A stretch of 64,000 bases of DNA from Scatosoma sp045650185 (GCA_045650185.1 JAZRQY010000005.1:1-64000); one strand, 5' to 3'. Positions 1 to 8,412 are shown, counted from the first letter of the stretch. The notes: a model not told the origin generated them from the sequence alone. Translations and numbers: made by a program.

Positions 1-15
1 ATTCTTTTTTATTTT

Positions 16-1017
16 TTACCCTTTCATTGCTTGTTCGATCGCAACAGCGCAAGCAACCGTCATACCAACCATGGGGTTGTTACCAGCACCGGTCAAGCCC
101 ATCATTTCTACGTGAGCAGGAACGGAGGACGAACCTGCGAATTGTGCATCGGAGTGCATTCTACCCATCGTATCGGTCATACCATAGGAAGCAGGACCTG
201 CAGCCATGTTGTCGGGGTGAAGCGTTCTGCCCGTACCACCACCGCTTGCAACGGAGAAGTACTCTACGCCGTTTTCGTTACACCACTTCTTGTAAGTGCC
301 TGCAACGGGGTGCTGGAATCTGGTGGGGTTCGTGGAGTTACCGGTGATGGAAACGCCAACGTTTTCCAAACGCATGATTGCAACGCCTTCGGGTACGGAG
401 TCCGCACCGTAGCATTTAACCTTAGCGCGAGGACCGTCGGAGAATGCTTTTTCATAAACCACTGCTACCGTTTCGGTTGCGGGATCGAACTTCGTTTCTA
501 CGAAAGTGAAACCGTTGATACGGGAAATGATATACGCCGCGTCCTTACCAAGACCGTTCAAGATAACGCGCAGGGGCTGTTTTCTAACTTTGTTAGCGTT
601 GAGTGCAATCGAAATTGCGCCTTCTGCCGCCGCGAAGGATTCGTGACCAGCCAAGAAGCAGAAGCATTCCGTTTCATCGGAAAGCAATTTTGCACCCAAG
701 TTGCCGTGGCCAAGACCAACCAAACGGTTCTGTGCAACCGAGCCAGGAATACAGAACGCCTGCAAACCGATACCAATTGCAGCCGCTGCGTCGGACGCCT
801 TCGTGCAACCCTTCTTAATAGCGATTGCGCTGCCTACCGTGTACGCCCAAACTGCGTTTTCGAAGCAGATAGGCTGACCAGCGCGGACAATCTTATCGCA
901 ATCTACGCCCTTTGCAAGGCAGATATCTCTACATTCTTCAACGGAGGAAATACCGTATTCAGCCAAAACGCCATTGATTTTATCAATTCTTCTTTCATAA
1001 CCTTCGAATAATGCCAT
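16..1017 (-). CDS. GGGtGRT family protein
   Basis: A 333-residue soluble protein carrying the family signature GGGTGRT about 60 residues from the C-terminus, followed by an HPDNMAAGPASYGMTDTMGR segment typical of this family (known in Pfam as the GGGtGRT protein). No biochemical function is established. No signal peptide or membrane segment is visible. The start is set by AGGAGG eight bases upstream. It lies 17 bp downstream of a NifU-like scaffold gene and is probably co-transcribed with it from the promoter at 1822-1850; this pairing recurs in anaerobic bacteria as far as I recall, so a role linked to iron-sulfur chemistry is a reasonable inference but not shown. The stop codon is in the window, so the gene is complete. 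Confidence 0.88.
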   Translation of the reverse strand: MALFEGYERRIDKINGVLAEYGISSVEECRDICLAKGVDCDKIVRAGQPICFENAVWAYTVGSAIAIKKGCTKASDAAAAIGIGLQAFCIPGSVAQNRLVGLGHGNLGAKLLSDETECFCFLAGHESFAAAEGAISIALNANKVRKQPLRVILNGLGKDAAYIISRINGFTFVETKFDPATETVAVVYEKAFSDGPRAKVKCYGADSVPEGVAIMRLENVGVSITGNSTNPTRFQHPVAGTYKKWCNENGVEYFSVASGGGTGRTLHPDNMAAGPASYGMTDTMGRMHSDAQFAGSSSVPAHVEMMGLTGAGNNPMVGMTVACAVAIEQAMKG

Positions 1018-1034
1018 TTGCTTGTCCTCCTTGA

Positions 1035-1745
1035 TTATTCCTTACGAGGGTCGATGAACTTCACCGCGCCCTGTTCAGCCGTGAATCTACCATAGTGACC
1101 CATAGCCTTTGCATATGCTTCGTTAGGTTCCATACCCTTCTTGATGAAGTCGGTCATCTTGCCAAGGGAAACGAATTCGTAACCGATAACTTCGTTATCC
1201 TTGTCAAGCGCAAGACGGGTAACGTAGCCTTCTGCCATTTCCAAGTATCTAACGCCCTTCTGCAAGGTGGAGTACATCGTACCTACCTGCGAACGGTGAC
1301 CCTTACCAAGGTCTTCGAGGCCAGCGCCGATAACAAGACCGTCGTCGGAGAATGCAGACTGCGATCTACCGTATACGATCTGAAGGAACAATTCTCTCAT
1401 CGCCGTGTTGATTGCGTCGCAAACAAGGTCGGTATTCAACGCTTCCAAAGGCGTTTTGCCGGGCAGGATTTCTGCCGCCATTGCTGCCGAATGGGTCATA
1501 CCCGAACAGCCGATCGTTTCTACCAAAGCTTCTTGAATGATACCCTGTTTGATATTCAAAGACAGCTTACATGCACCCTGCTGAGGAGCGCACCAACCGA
1601 TACCGTGGGTGAAACCGCTGATATCCTTAATCTCTTTCGCATGAACCCACTTGCCCTCTTCGGGAATCGGAGCGTTTTCATGACGAGCAACGCCTGCGCC
1701 TTTTGCAACGCAGTACATCTCTTGAACTTCTGACGAAATTGTCAT
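1035..1745 (-). CDS. NifU-like iron-sulfur cluster assembly scaffold protein
   Basis: A 236-residue protein of the NifU/IscU-like N-terminal family. It has conserved cysteines in the contexts IGWCAPQQGACKL and ETIGCSGMTHSAAMAAEIL, which resemble the cluster-ligand region of scaffold proteins. The start is placed at 1745 because GGAGG lies eight bases before that ATG; a longer reading from 1760 would begin inside the ribosome binding site. It is the first gene of a two-gene unit with the GGGtGRT protein. The scaffold assignment rests on family resemblance; the partner apo-proteins are unknown. No cysteine desulfurase gene is adjacent, so it must work with enzymes encoded elsewhere. Confidence 0.78.
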   Translation of the reverse strand: MTISSEVQEMYCVAKGAGVARHENAPIPEEGKWVHAKEIKDISGFTHGIGWCAPQQGACKLSLNIKQGIIQEALVETIGCSGMTHSAAMAAEILPGKTPLEALNTDLVCDAINTAMRELFLQIVYGRSQSAFSDDGLVIGAGLEDLGKGHRSQVGTMYSTLQKGVRYLEMAEGYVTRLALDKDNEVIGYEFVSLGKMTDFIKKGMEPNEAYAKAMGHYGRFTAEQGAVKFIDPRKE

Positions 1746-1821
1746 TGTAGATTCCTCCAAATAATTATTTTCAAAACTTAAGTCGGCGTCATCCTAAGAA
1801 ATATCACACAACGCCGAAGAT

Positions 1822-1850
1822 AGTATACCACACAAAAAAATTTTTTTCAA
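1822..1850 (-). promoter_or_regulatory. Sigma-A type promoter of the scaffold/GGGtGRT operon
   Basis: On the minus strand, TTGAAA (1845-1850) is followed after exactly 17 bases by TATACT (1822-1827). This places the transcription start about 70 bases before the NifU-like start codon. Confidence 0.75.
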
Positions 1851-1903
1851 CACCAGAACGGCCATTTTTTGAAAAATTTTACAATTTTTAGCCGAAAAAA
1901 TAA

Positions 1904-1935
1904 AAAAACGCACCCCTTTCGATGCGTTTTTATGC
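1904..1935 (-). terminator. Terminator after sigK
   Basis: Hairpin with AAAAACGCA (1904-1912) pairing with TGCGTTTTT (1923-1931). Read on the minus strand it ends in a run of T, as expected for a rho-independent terminator just after the sigK stop. Confidence 0.75.
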
Positions 1936-1948
1936 GTTTTGTATCCAT

Positions 1949-2647
1949 TCAATCGTAATAATCCTCTCGTTTGAGGTGTTGCCTCAGCTTTTCAATCGCC
2001 TTCTTTTCTATCCGCGAAATGTACGAACGGGAGATTTTTAACAGCTGTGCAACCTCCCTTTGCGGCATGGCTACGCCGTTCTTTAACCCGAATCGCAGGC
2101 AAATGACAGTAAATTCCCTCTCCGATAAGACGGTTTTTAGCTCTCGAAGTAACCGCTCGCCCACCATGGCGCGCTCCACCCGCCCATATACGCAATCTTC
2201 CTCTTCAAAAAGCAAGTCTAAAAAGGTCAGCTCGTTGCCGTCCTTATCGACTCCGATTGGGTCGGAGAGGGATAAGGTGTTACGGTGCTTTTTATTCGCG
2301 CGCAGCATCATCAAAATCTCGTTTTCGATACATCTTGCCGTGTACGTTGAAAGGGTCGTGCCCTTCCCCGCCTTGTAAGTTGAAATCGCCTTGATCAGCC
2401 CGATACTGCCCACCGAGATCAAGTCGTCCGATTCCGCCGCCCCTGCGTATTTCTTGGCAATATGCGCAACCAACCGCATATTGTGCTTAATCAGCGTTTC
2501 CTTCGCGTTTTTATCCCCATTCGCCATCAAGGCAAGGTATTTTTCCTCTTCCGCCTTCGTCAGCGGCTTTGGATAGGAATTTTTCCCTACGATTGCGCCC
2601 GTGAAAAAGACAAGTCTGCCTAAAAGCTCCCATAACCACTCAAACAT
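1949..2647 (-). CDS. sigK: RNA polymerase sigma factor SigK (mother-cell late sporulation type)
   Basis: A 232-residue sigma-70 family factor of the SigK/SigE group. The N-terminus has a hydrophobic stretch (LGRLVFFTGAIVG) like the pro-sequence that keeps pro-SigK at a membrane until cleavage. Region 2 contains DLISVGSIGLIKAI and YTARCIENEILMMLR; region 4 ends with the HTH segment QREVAQLLKISRSYISRIEKKA. The start at 2647 is chosen for the AAGGGGTGG ribosome binding site; an upstream in-frame extension to 2779 would overlap an operator-like repeat and has no ribosome site. In Bacillus and Clostridium SigK drives late mother-cell sporulation genes; the gene is intact here, not split by a skin-like element. 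No other sporulation gene apart from the FtsK/SpoIIIE and SpoVD-like genes is visible, so the organism's ability to sporulate is unproven. Confidence 0.92.
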   Translation of the reverse strand: MFEWLWELLGRLVFFTGAIVGKNSYPKPLTKAEEEKYLALMANGDKNAKETLIKHNMRLVAHIAKKYAGAAESDDLISVGSIGLIKAISTYKAGKGTTLSTYTARCIENEILMMLRANKKHRNTLSLSDPIGVDKDGNELTFLDLLFEEEDCVYGRVERAMVGERLLRELKTVLSEREFTVICLRFGLKNGVAMPQREVAQLLKISRSYISRIEKKAIEKLRQHLKREDYYD

Positions 2648-2745
2648 AAACCACCCCTTCGACGTTTTGTTTATCGTATGACCGGGAAAGTTTGTACTAT
2701 GCAGATTTTGTCGAAAATAAGCAAATACCGAGCTTGAGGGGCATA

Positions 2746-2784
2746 GTATTATGTCTGACATAGGTATTATGCCTGACATAATAC
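2746..2784. promoter_or_regulatory. Two tandem dyads upstream of sigK (operator-like)
   Basis: GTATTATGTCTGACATA (2746-2762) is repeated 18 bp later as GTATTATGCCTGACATA (2764-2780). The first contains the perfect dyad TATGTC-T-GACATA; the second extends into a perfect arm pair GTATTATG/CATAATAC (2764-2771 and 2777-2784). They lie about 100-137 bp upstream of the sigK start. The regulator is unknown. Confidence 0.6.
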
Positions 2785-2800
2785 TCCTGAAAAATAGGAA

Positions 2801-2828
2801 AAACCGCCCTTTTTAGGACGGTTTTCGC
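2801..2828 (-). terminator. Terminator-like hairpin between rnpB and sigK
   Basis: Read on the minus strand, AAAACCGTCC pairs with GGGCGGTTTT around a short A-rich loop, with one G-U pair, and runs into TTTTTCC. It could end transcription coming from rnpB before sigK. Confidence 0.6.
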
Positions 2829-2831
2829 ATA

Positions 2832-3105
2832 GCCGTTTCAAATCAAGTTAAACCAGGTTTTAACGGCGAAAACCGCCAAAACTGTGCAGAATTTCCGCTT
2901 GCAATACGGACGGTATTCCTTCACGTAAATCCTTTCATTTTAGGTCGTTTTCGCTCGTGAAAACTGCATAGCACCTTAAAATAGGGATTTTGCGACGGAT
3001 TTGGGCGGTGGCGACCGCCGCCGTATCGACATACAGCAAGGACGCAAATGCCCTAAGGCGCGGAAAATAAAGTTTTAAGGCTGGTTCAATTTGGTTTGAA
3101 ACGGC
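2832..3105. repeat. 274-bp segment bounded by 25-bp imperfect inverted repeats
   Basis: The left arm (2832-2856) and the reverse complement of the right arm (3081-3105) match at 22 of 25 positions (GCCGTTTCAAA..CAA.TT.AACCAG). Inside is a GC-rich hairpin (GGCGGT-GGCG-ACCGCC near 3004-3019). No convincing gene is present. It lies directly downstream of the RNase P RNA. It may be a MITE-like remnant or a long RNA stem. Confidence 0.5.
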
Positions 3106-3115
3106 TAAATAAAAG

Positions 3116-3505
3116 GATTTGAGCCCATCTGTAAGCCGAGTTCTGTCGTGTACGGCCATTTATCTAGGCTTGCCGTCGCCGACAAGCTCAAGCGATATTC
3201 ACGGCATTTATCGGACGGACAGCCCTATATGATAAATGCCCAATCTTGCAGCAGGTGGGGTTTACATGGCATACCGCATTACTGCGGTATCGGTGAGCTC
3301 TTACCTCGCCTTTCCATCCTTACCGCAAACGGGCGGTTGACAAAGTCAACACTCAAGGCAAACGCCAAGCCTTCTGCGGCGGTATATTTCTGTTGCACTA
3401 TCCCTAAGGTCACCCTCGCCTGACGTTATCAGGCACCCTGTCCTGTGCTGCTCGGACTTTCCTCATGACGCTTACGCGCCCCGCGACCGTATAACGGACT
3501 CAAAT
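3116..3505 (-). ncRNA. rnpB: RNase P RNA
   Basis: This is the RNA subunit of ribonuclease P, which trims the 5' ends of tRNA precursors. On the minus strand the conserved 5' core GAGGAAAGTCCGAGC appears near 3460, and the 3' part has AGAACTCGGCTTACAGATG. The ends pair as helix P1: TTTGAGTCC (from 3504) with GGGCTCAAA (to 3118). Length is about 390 nt, normal for bacterial RNase P RNA. A TATAAT box lies eight bases upstream of the inferred 5' end, supporting the boundary. Confidence 0.93.
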
Positions 3506-3512
3506 CAAGTTG

Positions 3513-3518
3513 ATTATA
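3513..3518 (-). promoter_or_regulatory. -10 box of rnpB
   Basis: TATAAT on the minus strand, eight bases before the inferred rnpB 5' end. No clear -35 hexamer is seen at 17 bp. Confidence 0.6.
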
Positions 3519-3560
3519 GCATATTACTTGAAAAAATGCACGCTTTTTCGTTGCTTTTTT

Positions 3561-3590
3561 TTGAAAAATAGAGTAAAATAGAGCTATAAT
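3561..3590 (+). promoter_or_regulatory. Promoter of pyruvate kinase
   Basis: TTGAAA (3561-3566), 18-bp spacer, TATAAT (3585-3590), about 20 bp before the start codon at 3612. It is divergent from the rnpB promoter. Confidence 0.65.
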
Positions 3591-3611
3591 TTTGATTTTT
3601 AAGGTACGATT

Positions 3612-5018
3612 ATGAAAAAGACAAAAATTATTTGCACAATTGGCCCTTCCAGCGAAAGCAAGGAAGTGATTGCCGCTATGGCAGACGCCGGCATGAACGT
3701 TGCCAGAATCAACTTCTCGCACGGCACACACGAACAGCACGCAGAAAAAATCGCCACCATTAAAATGGTGCGTGAAGAAAAGAAGATTCCCCTTCCCATT
3801 CTCTTGGACACGAAGGGCCCGGAATTCCGCATTAAGACCTTTGAGAACGATAAAATTTTCTTGAAGGCAGGCGATAGCTTCACCTTTACCACCGAAGACA
3901 TTATCGGCGACCAGAACCGCGTAAGCGTTTCCTACACCGCTATTTGCGACGAACTGCAGGCAGGCGATAAAATCCTTTTGAACAACGGTTTGATTGTTTT
4001 TAAGGTTGTTTCCGTTGAAAAACCGAACGTAAATTGCGTCGTTGAAATCGGCGGCGAGCTTTCCAACCGCAAGTCCATGTTCTTCCCTGAAAAAGAATTG
4101 CGCTTAGAGTTCCTTTCCGAGCAGGACAAGGCAGACTTACTCTTTGGTATTCAGCAGGAAGTGGATTTTGTGGCGCTCTCCTTCGTATCTCGCGCGCAGG
4201 ACGTCATCGATGCGAAAAAATTCTTGGCAGAACACGGCGGCGCGCACATCGACGTCATCGCAAAGATTGAAAACCGTGCCGGCGTAAAGAATCTGATTGA
4301 TATTATCAGGGAATCGGACGGTATCATGGTTGCCCGTGGCGACTTGGGCGTGGAAATTCCCTTTGAAGAGCTGCCCGACGTGCAAAAATACATCATTTCC
4401 TGCTGCCGTATTTACGGTAAGCGTGTTATCACCGCCACGGAAATGCTGGAATCGATGATCTACAACCCTCGCCCTACGAGAGCGGAAATTTCTGACGTTG
4501 CCAACGCCGTATACGACGGCACTTCTGCCGTTATGCTCTCCGGCGAAACGGCTGCCGGTCAATTCCCCGTACAATCGGTGGATGCGATGGCAAAAATCGT
4601 ATACAGAGCAGAAAACCACACGAATTATATTCAGTACATCGAGGATTTCAAGATCGAGAGTACAGCAGAAGCCCTTTCGCACTCTGCAGCGACCCTCGCA
4701 AACGACTTACACGCAAAGGCAATCGTCGTTTGTACGCGTACGGGCGCGACCGCGCGTAAGGTTTCCCGTTTCCGTCCGAATATCAGTATTATCGGTATGA
4801 CCACCGACATTCACGCTTATCGCAAGCTTGCGTTAAGCTGGGGCGTTTTCCCCGTTTTAGCGGAAGAAGTGAACTCGGTCGATATTCTGTTCTATTTCGC
4901 AAAGCAAACCGCCTTAAAGAGCGGCTTGGCAAAAAAAGGCGACACCATCGTCATTACGGGCGGCACGCCGAACGGTAAGAGCGGCAATTCCAACCTTATC
5001 AGCATTGAAACTATATAA
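3612..5018 (+). CDS. pyk: Pyruvate kinase
   Basis: Catalyses the last step of glycolysis: phosphoenolpyruvate plus ADP gives pyruvate plus ATP, in the cytoplasm. The 468-residue protein starts with the classic KTKIICTIGPSS segment, has the N-A-R-I-N-F-S-H substrate loop (residues about 30-37), the active-site signature IAKIENRAGV (about 216-225) with the catalytic lysine, and GDLGVEIP and TATEMLESM further on. The B domain is inserted after residue 70. The length is that of the short form, lacking the extra C-terminal PEP-utilising domain found in Bacillus. It is a single-gene unit with its own promoter and a strong terminator. Confidence 0.97.
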   Translation: MKKTKIICTIGPSSESKEVIAAMADAGMNVARINFSHGTHEQHAEKIATIKMVREEKKIPLPILLDTKGPEFRIKTFENDKIFLKAGDSFTFTTEDIIGDQNRVSVSYTAICDELQAGDKILLNNGLIVFKVVSVEKPNVNCVVEIGGELSNRKSMFFPEKELRLEFLSEQDKADLLFGIQQEVDFVALSFVSRAQDVIDAKKFLAEHGGAHIDVIAKIENRAGVKNLIDIIRESDGIMVARGDLGVEIPFEELPDVQKYIISCCRIYGKRVITATEMLESMIYNPRPTRAEISDVANAVYDGTSAVMLSGETAAGQFPVQSVDAMAKIVYRAENHTNYIQYIEDFKIESTAEALSHSAATLANDLHAKAIVVCTRTGATARKVSRFRPNISIIGMTTDIHAYRKLALSWGVFPVLAEEVNSVDILFYFAKQTALKSGLAKKGDTIVITGGTPNGKSGNSNLISIETI

Positions 5019-5032
5019 TCTGTAAACACAAC

Positions 5033-5063
5033 AAAAAAGCAGCGAATGATTCGCTGCTTTTTT
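5033..5063. terminator. Bidirectional terminator between pyk and the capA-like gene
   Basis: AAAAAAGCAGCGAA pairs with TTCGCTGCTTTTTT across a short loop. A-run and T-run on both sides let it serve the two convergent genes. Confidence 0.85.
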
Positions 5064-5065
5064 CT

Positions 5066-6142
5066 TTATTTATTCGTCCCGTTCCACGTCGGGAAAAGCT
5101 CACGCCATACGTCGGTATGCGCCTCGCAATCAAGGTAATGGGAGAACAACTGGTTCTTTTTCTCGTCCGCATCAGGGCCTAATCCCACGAGCGCGTTCGA
5201 ATACTTTTCTTTAACCGATTGGCAGAACGCCCTCCAGCCCTTAATCCATTCGCCGTTCAACAGCTCTTGGTTGCGCGCATAGAAGGCTTGCATAATTTCA
5301 TCGTACGCCGCCCCTTTTGCACGGCAAATGCCCAGTTCATTAGATTCAAGAGGATGGAAATCGATTTCCAGAGTATCTCCTACACGGATTTCGACTACGA
5401 GCCCAGTCCACCAGCTTTCAAACGCCGAGGGCTTTGCAAAATGGAAGTTGCCTTGACCGTAAACGATATGGCAGCCTTGATAATTTTCGTAGCAGCCGAT
5501 ACAATGGCTATGCTGTAAAAGCACCGCATCTGCGCCGTTGTGCGCCAGCTCGTGGCAGAGATTGCGGATACGGGGAGAAGGATAGCGACAATGCTCCTTT
5601 GCGCCGTGATAGATGACGATTACGAAATCTGCCTGCGCTTTCGCCGCGCGAACGTCCTGCATCGTCAGGAAAGGATCAAACGGGTTTGCGCCGACTCTGT
5701 TGGGAGTCGCATAACTGTATTCATGCTCGCATACGTTGACAATCGCAACTTTTTTGCCGTCTTTTTCTACAAAGTACGGCTTACGGCAATCCTCGCTGTT
5801 TTCGCCGATACCCGTATAAGGAATACCCACTTTATCGAGGGTTGCAAGCGTTTCACGCAAGCCTTCTTCACCGAAGTCAAAGATATGGTTGTTGGCAAGC
5901 ACGACGTCGGTAACCCCTGCAAGCTTGAACGTTTCTGCACATTCGGGCGCAGCCTTGAGATTAGGACCGAATTTTTTAATCCTGTTTTCCGAAACAGTCA
6001 AAGCGCATTCCAAATTCGCAAAGGTACGATCCGCGCTCTTTAATAAAGGAATAACGTCTGCAAACGTGTCTAAATCTTTATCTATAAATCTTTGTTCCGT
6101 TTTATCGCAGGGAACAAGATCCCCACAAAACAGTAACTTCAT
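5066..6142 (-). CDS. CapA family protein (PGA_cap metallophosphatase-like)
   Basis: A 358-residue protein of the CapA/PgsA poly-gamma-glutamate family, which has a calcineurin-like metallophosphoesterase fold. Visible metal-site motifs are FCGDLV near the N-terminus, NLECAL, LANNHIFDFGEEGL and YHGAKEH, and a late HSHCIG. No signal peptide or transmembrane anchor is seen at the start, unlike true capsule CapA, so it is probably cytoplasmic. The start at 6142 is favoured because GGTG lies at a good distance; an ATG four codons upstream is possible. It stands alone, without capB or capC, so capsule synthesis should not be assumed; the substrate is unknown. Confidence 0.8.
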   Translation of the reverse strand: MKLLFCGDLVPCDKTEQRFIDKDLDTFADVIPLLKSADRTFANLECALTVSENRIKKFGPNLKAAPECAETFKLAGVTDVVLANNHIFDFGEEGLRETLATLDKVGIPYTGIGENSEDCRKPYFVEKDGKKVAIVNVCEHEYSYATPNRVGANPFDPFLTMQDVRAAKAQADFVIVIYHGAKEHCRYPSPRIRNLCHELAHNGADAVLLQHSHCIGCYENYQGCHIVYGQGNFHFAKPSAFESWWTGLVVEIRVGDTLEIDFHPLESNELGICRAKGAAYDEIMQAFYARNQELLNGEWIKGWRAFCQSVKEKYSNALVGLGPDADEKKNQLFSHYLDCEAHTDVWRELFPTWNGTNK

Positions 6143-6174
6143 TTGAATCACCATCCATAATAATTTCTATCATT

Positions 6175-6203
6175 ATCTTACCATAATACGCAAAATTTGT
6201 CAA
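6175..6203 (-). promoter_or_regulatory. Promoter of the CapA-family gene
   Basis: Minus-strand TTGACA (6198-6203), 17-bp spacer, TAAGAT (6175-6180), about 25 bp before the coding start region. Confidence 0.7.
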
Positions 6204-6262
6204 TACAATTGTTTTAAATTGTTGATTTAAATAGATTCAGCAATAAAAAAACGAAATTAACC

Positions 6263-6291
6263 TTGACGGCGGCAATAATTCGTGCTATACT
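6263..6291 (+). promoter_or_regulatory. Promoter of the LRR lipoprotein gene
   Basis: TTGACG (6263-6268), 17-bp spacer, TATACT (6286-6291), leaving an untranslated leader of about 85 bases before 6382. Confidence 0.65.
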
Positions 6292-6381
6292 AAATGCAAT
6301 AAATGATAATGAAAGCAAGGTTTACATATTTTGCGACATCGCTTTCATCAAAAAACACAAAACATTTTATGGAGGCCTTTT

Positions 6382-8145
6382 ATGAAAAAGAAACTTCTTG
6401 TATCATTACTGCTCGCATCCTGCGCCGCCATCGGTCTGATAGGCCTTACCGCCTGCGACGATCCTGGCGACCACATTCAGCAAGAGCCCGAAAAACCGCC
6501 TGTTTATCATACATGCGAATACACGACCTTGTCTGAAAAAGAAGACGCGACCTGTACGACGTACGGATATGAAATCTACGCCTGCACCTGCGGAACAACG
6601 AACCGAATCAACCTTGAACCTTTAGGACACACCTTTGGCGAATGGGAAGTTGCCGGCGCACCCACCCTCTACAATCCCGGTTGGATTGAGAAACACTGCT
6701 CCCACGATGGATGCGATTTCTTTGAAAGCGAACTGCTTCCTCAAATTAGCACCGAGACAGAAGAATACACCTACGAGATTATCAAGGACGCCACCATTAT
6801 GGAGGCTGGTGAAGCCGTTTATTCTATCACGCGCCACGATAAAGAATTTTCTTTCAACGCGGCATATCTTGCGCCTGGTTATACCCTCAACTTCTCCATT
6901 ACGGAACATAGAAGTTATTCCTTCTACGGTTACAAAGCGGAAAGCCTTCCCGAACACCTCGTCTTCCCTGAAACCTACGACGGAAAGCCTATTACAAACG
7001 TAAACATCGGAGGAGACAAGGCGGTTAAATCGGTTACCACCGGCTCTGCTGAAACAAGCGTTTTCGCCAGAAATAACACCACACTTGAAAAAGTTGTCTA
7101 TGCCGAAGGACTTACCGAAATCGACAAAAACGCGCTCTGCGGATGTACCGCCCTGAAGGAAGTAACCATCCCGAATTCACTTGAAACGATCGGAGAATCC
7201 GCGTTCGATGGTTGTACTTCTTTGGAAGTTCTTGACTTCAGCAACACGAAGCTTACCACCGTTGGCAATTCCGCATTCGCTGGATGCACGTCGCTTACAT
7301 CCTTAATCCTTCCCAACACCGTGACCAGCATCCCCAATAATTTTGCAAGAAACTGCACAAGTCTGCAAACGTTCACCATTCCCGAACTGGTTGAAACCGT
7401 TGGCTATTATGCTTTCCAAGATTGTACAGGATTGACGAATCTTACCCTCCCTGCTTCGCTGAAATCTGCATCCCCCTATTCCTTCTCCGGCTGTTCTTCG
7501 CTTGCACGCGTTGACTATCTCGGCGGCCTGACTGACTGGTGCGGAATTAGCTTCAAAGATGCATCCGCCACTCCTTTGTGCAATCCTAACGTGGAATTCG
7601 TTCCCCACGGCGCTTTCTTCCAATCCAACAGCTATTACGTTACGGGCGATTTGGGTACCCCCGTCCTGTTCAGTTTTGAATTCCTTGTAATTCCTGAAGG
7701 CATAACTGAAATCGGAAACTATCAGTTCTATGGATTGACCTGCGACGAAGATTATAACGTTGTTGTTGAAGGAGACGTTACCACTATCGGCGAAAACGCA
7801 TTCGGCGGATGCAATATCAAGAATATCTTCCTTGGCAAGAACGTCACCACCATCGATGATTACGCATTCCATTTCTCCTCCTTGAGCGATACGTCCAAGA
7901 CCCCCTATATTAACGTCTACTATGGTGGATCGCACCAGGAGTGGGCAAGTTCCACCATCAAGAATAACCCCCATCTCAGCGCTTTGACGGTTATGTGCTA
8001 TGCCGCCGATGCCGAAAGCGCAAGCAACAATACTTGGTGCTACGGCGAAGACGGATACGTTTATCAGTGGGTTTCCAGCAGCAACGGATACGAAAAAATG
8101 CTCGACAAACCCATGTCCTACAAATACGAGGCGCCATTGTTATAA
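6382..8145 (+). CDS. BspA-type leucine-rich repeat surface lipoprotein
   Basis: A 587-residue exported protein. The start at 6382 has GGAGG seven bases upstream. The signal peptide ends in a lipobox (IGLTAC), so the protein should be lipid-anchored on the outside of the membrane. Residues about 25-115 form a cysteine-rich region (CEY..CTTYGYEIYACTCG, HTFGEWEV, CSHDGC), common in clostridial surface proteins and possibly metal-binding. From about residue 210 there are BspA-type repeats of the form LT.IGN.AFAGCTSLTSL.LP, about ten units with an interruption near residues 410-450. Such proteins usually act in adhesion or ligand binding; the ligand is unknown. It is a single gene with its own promoter and terminator. 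Confidence 0.87.
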   Translation: MKKKLLVSLLLASCAAIGLIGLTACDDPGDHIQQEPEKPPVYHTCEYTTLSEKEDATCTTYGYEIYACTCGTTNRINLEPLGHTFGEWEVAGAPTLYNPGWIEKHCSHDGCDFFESELLPQISTETEEYTYEIIKDATIMEAGEAVYSITRHDKEFSFNAAYLAPGYTLNFSITEHRSYSFYGYKAESLPEHLVFPETYDGKPITNVNIGGDKAVKSVTTGSAETSVFARNNTTLEKVVYAEGLTEIDKNALCGCTALKEVTIPNSLETIGESAFDGCTSLEVLDFSNTKLTTVGNSAFAGCTSLTSLILPNTVTSIPNNFARNCTSLQTFTIPELVETVGYYAFQDCTGLTNLTLPASLKSASPYSFSGCSSLARVDYLGGLTDWCGISFKDASATPLCNPNVEFVPHGAFFQSNSYYVTGDLGTPVLFSFEFLVIPEGITEIGNYQFYGLTCDEDYNVVVEGDVTTIGENAFGGCNIKNIFLGKNVTTIDDYAFHFSSLSDTSKTPYINVYYGGSHQEWASSTIKNNPHLSALTVMCYAADAESASNNTWCYGEDGYVYQWVSSSNGYEKMLDKPMSYKYEAPLL

Positions 8146-8173
8146 GACGTTCTATCGTTAGAATTCAGAATCG

Positions 8174-8206
8174 AAAAAGCAGAGGATTTCGTTCTCTGCT
8201 TTTTTG
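8174..8206 (+). terminator. Terminator of the LRR lipoprotein gene
   Basis: AAAAAGCAGAG pairs with CTCTGCTTTTT around a short loop, followed by T. Confidence 0.85.
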
Positions 8207-8342
8207 CTTGTATAGGGTGTTTTATTAGATTCGTCGGCAACGCTCAGGGCGACAAAAAAGGGTTTTGAACGGTATGAAAGAACGGTAACAAAAGATTTTT
8301 TACACGTTTTCGACATTTTTTACAAAAGTAGGCGTAATTTTA

Positions 8343-8371
8343 TTGACAATTTGATAAATAAATGGTATAGT
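8343..8371 (+). promoter_or_regulatory. Promoter of tRNA-Glu copy 1
   Basis: TTGACA (8343-8348), 17-bp spacer, TATAGT (8366-8371). The same layout and the shared ATACAAGGTTT stretch recur upstream of tRNA-Glu copy 2, so the promoter belongs to the duplicated segment. Confidence 0.8.
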
Positions 8372-8412
8372 ATACAAGGTTTAGGCGCAAGCCCTACCAC
8401 AAAACAAAATAT

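Noticed and set aside
31..1011. A 326-codon open reading frame opposite the GGGtGRT gene, and similar long antisense frames opposite the FtsZ, binding-protein, 1265-residue and rny genes
   Set aside because: They mirror conserved genes, have no ribosome binding sites and contain no known motif.
2648..2779. A 44-residue N-terminal extension of SigK
   Set aside because: It would read through the tandem dyads, lacks a ribosome site, and the downstream ATG has a strong one and gives the normal SigK length.
2935..3159. A 74-codon frame overlapping the end of rnpB and the inverted-repeat segment
   Set aside because: It runs into the conserved RNase P RNA and has no similarity or ribosome site.
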